From positions 1 to 24,889 of the forward strand of contig JBCCVR010000110.1 in assembly GCA_039194995.1 (NCBI GenBank): a DNA stretch of 24,889 bases, given 5' to 3'. Below are positions 24,545-24,889 of the stretch, piece by piece. A program made the translations under genes and the position numbers. A model generated the notes under the pieces. The model was not told the DNA's origin and made no database searches. It worked only from the letters and a program-made list of their open reading frames with translations. The DNA comes from CCY15215 sp039194995 (GTDB lineage Bacteria > Cyanobacteriota > Cyanobacteriia > Cyanobacteriales > Spirulinaceae). The first letter of the stretch is position 1. Each line of letters starts with the position of its first letter.

Positions 24545-24718
24545 ACTCAATCTACCTCGTAATTCTTCAGGATAATTTTGTTTGGGATTCGTTTGGGAAA
24601 TGGGATGCCCGCAAAACTGGCGATGCTCATTCTCAACAAATAGTAACTGAGTTATAAACCCCCTGTTTCTTAGAGAAACCATAGGTCTTAGTGTTTTGTT
24701 TACTGAGTTGTGCTTAAT

Positions 24719-24889
24719 TTATTCTTCCTCTTCTGGTGGCCCTGCGGGGGGTGGAGCGTCTGAATCTGGGATCGGATCTCGATCGGGTACTGCAATTACT
24801 AATGCTGCCTGAAAATCTTTTGTTGCCAAGATATCGGCAATTGCTCTTTTTGTCTGACTTTCAATTGCAGCTTGCTCCGCTTGAGATAA
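24719..24889 (-). CDS. Second putative borosin precursor, C-terminal part (cut by window edge)
   Basis: The minus-strand frame entering at the right edge gives 56 residues before TAA (24721-24719): LSQAEQAAIESQTKRAIADI, then LATKDFQAALVIAV, then an acidic Pro-rich tail (PDRDPIPDSDAPPPAG, PEEEE). It aligns without gaps over about 25 residues with the other precursor from LA[ST] through DP[IL]PD-x-D. AALVIAV is a typical aliphatic core for backbone N-methylation. The LSQAEQAAI segment looks like the end of the GL-(S)-xAE helix of the binding domain. The start lies outside the window. It is 174 bp upstream of the methyltransferase GTG (36 bp from the alternative ATG), an arrangement seen in split borosin loci. 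Confidence 0.68.
   Translation of the reverse strand, partial: LSQAEQAAIESQTKRAIADILATKDFQAALVIAVPDRDPIPDSDAPPPAGPPEEEE

Overview
The window comes from a cyanobacterium, probably a filamentous one. The palindromic octamer GCGATCGC (HIP1) occurs throughout, coding regions carry heptanucleotide tandem repeats of the STRR type, and several families present (DUF4114/VCBS surface protein, VMAP-type HTH plus AAA-like NTPase, HstK-like giant Ser/Thr kinase) are typical of that phylum. I cannot name the genus. No tRNA, rRNA, CRISPR array or transposase gene was seen.

Left part (1-3690): the 3' end of a TcmP-type gene converges on a DUF5131 (Gp37/Gp68) three-Cys gene. The housekeeping gene gatB follows, then a terminator region and a decayed GNAT acetyltransferase gene. 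Surface block (3691-14446, + strand): a VCBS/DUF4114 calcium-binding surface protein, then four genes with overlapping ends: a DUF11/SdrD-like secreted protein, a 1169-residue probable outer-membrane barrel, a parallel beta-helix protein and a second DUF11-like secreted protein. They look like one export or surface-display unit. Several dispersed palindromic or tandem repeats have inserted into these genes without breaking the frames.

Signalling block: 14564-15883 (+) encodes an HTH plus AAA-like NTPase. It converges on a 1896-residue Ser/Thr kinase (21610-15920, -) in which the usual C-terminal histidine kinase is replaced by a second AAA-like NTPase.

Right part (21771-24889, - strand): the most interesting system. 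A tetrapyrrole-methylase-fold protein with the sequence features of a borosin alpha-N-methyltransferase lies between two small paralogous ORFs that look like borosin precursor peptides, one complete and one cut by the window edge. Two TPR proteins lie between. I read this as a split-borosin (backbone N-methylated RiPP) locus, with the kinase gene downstream on the same strand. No protease or exporter for the peptide is visible; the cluster continues beyond the right edge.
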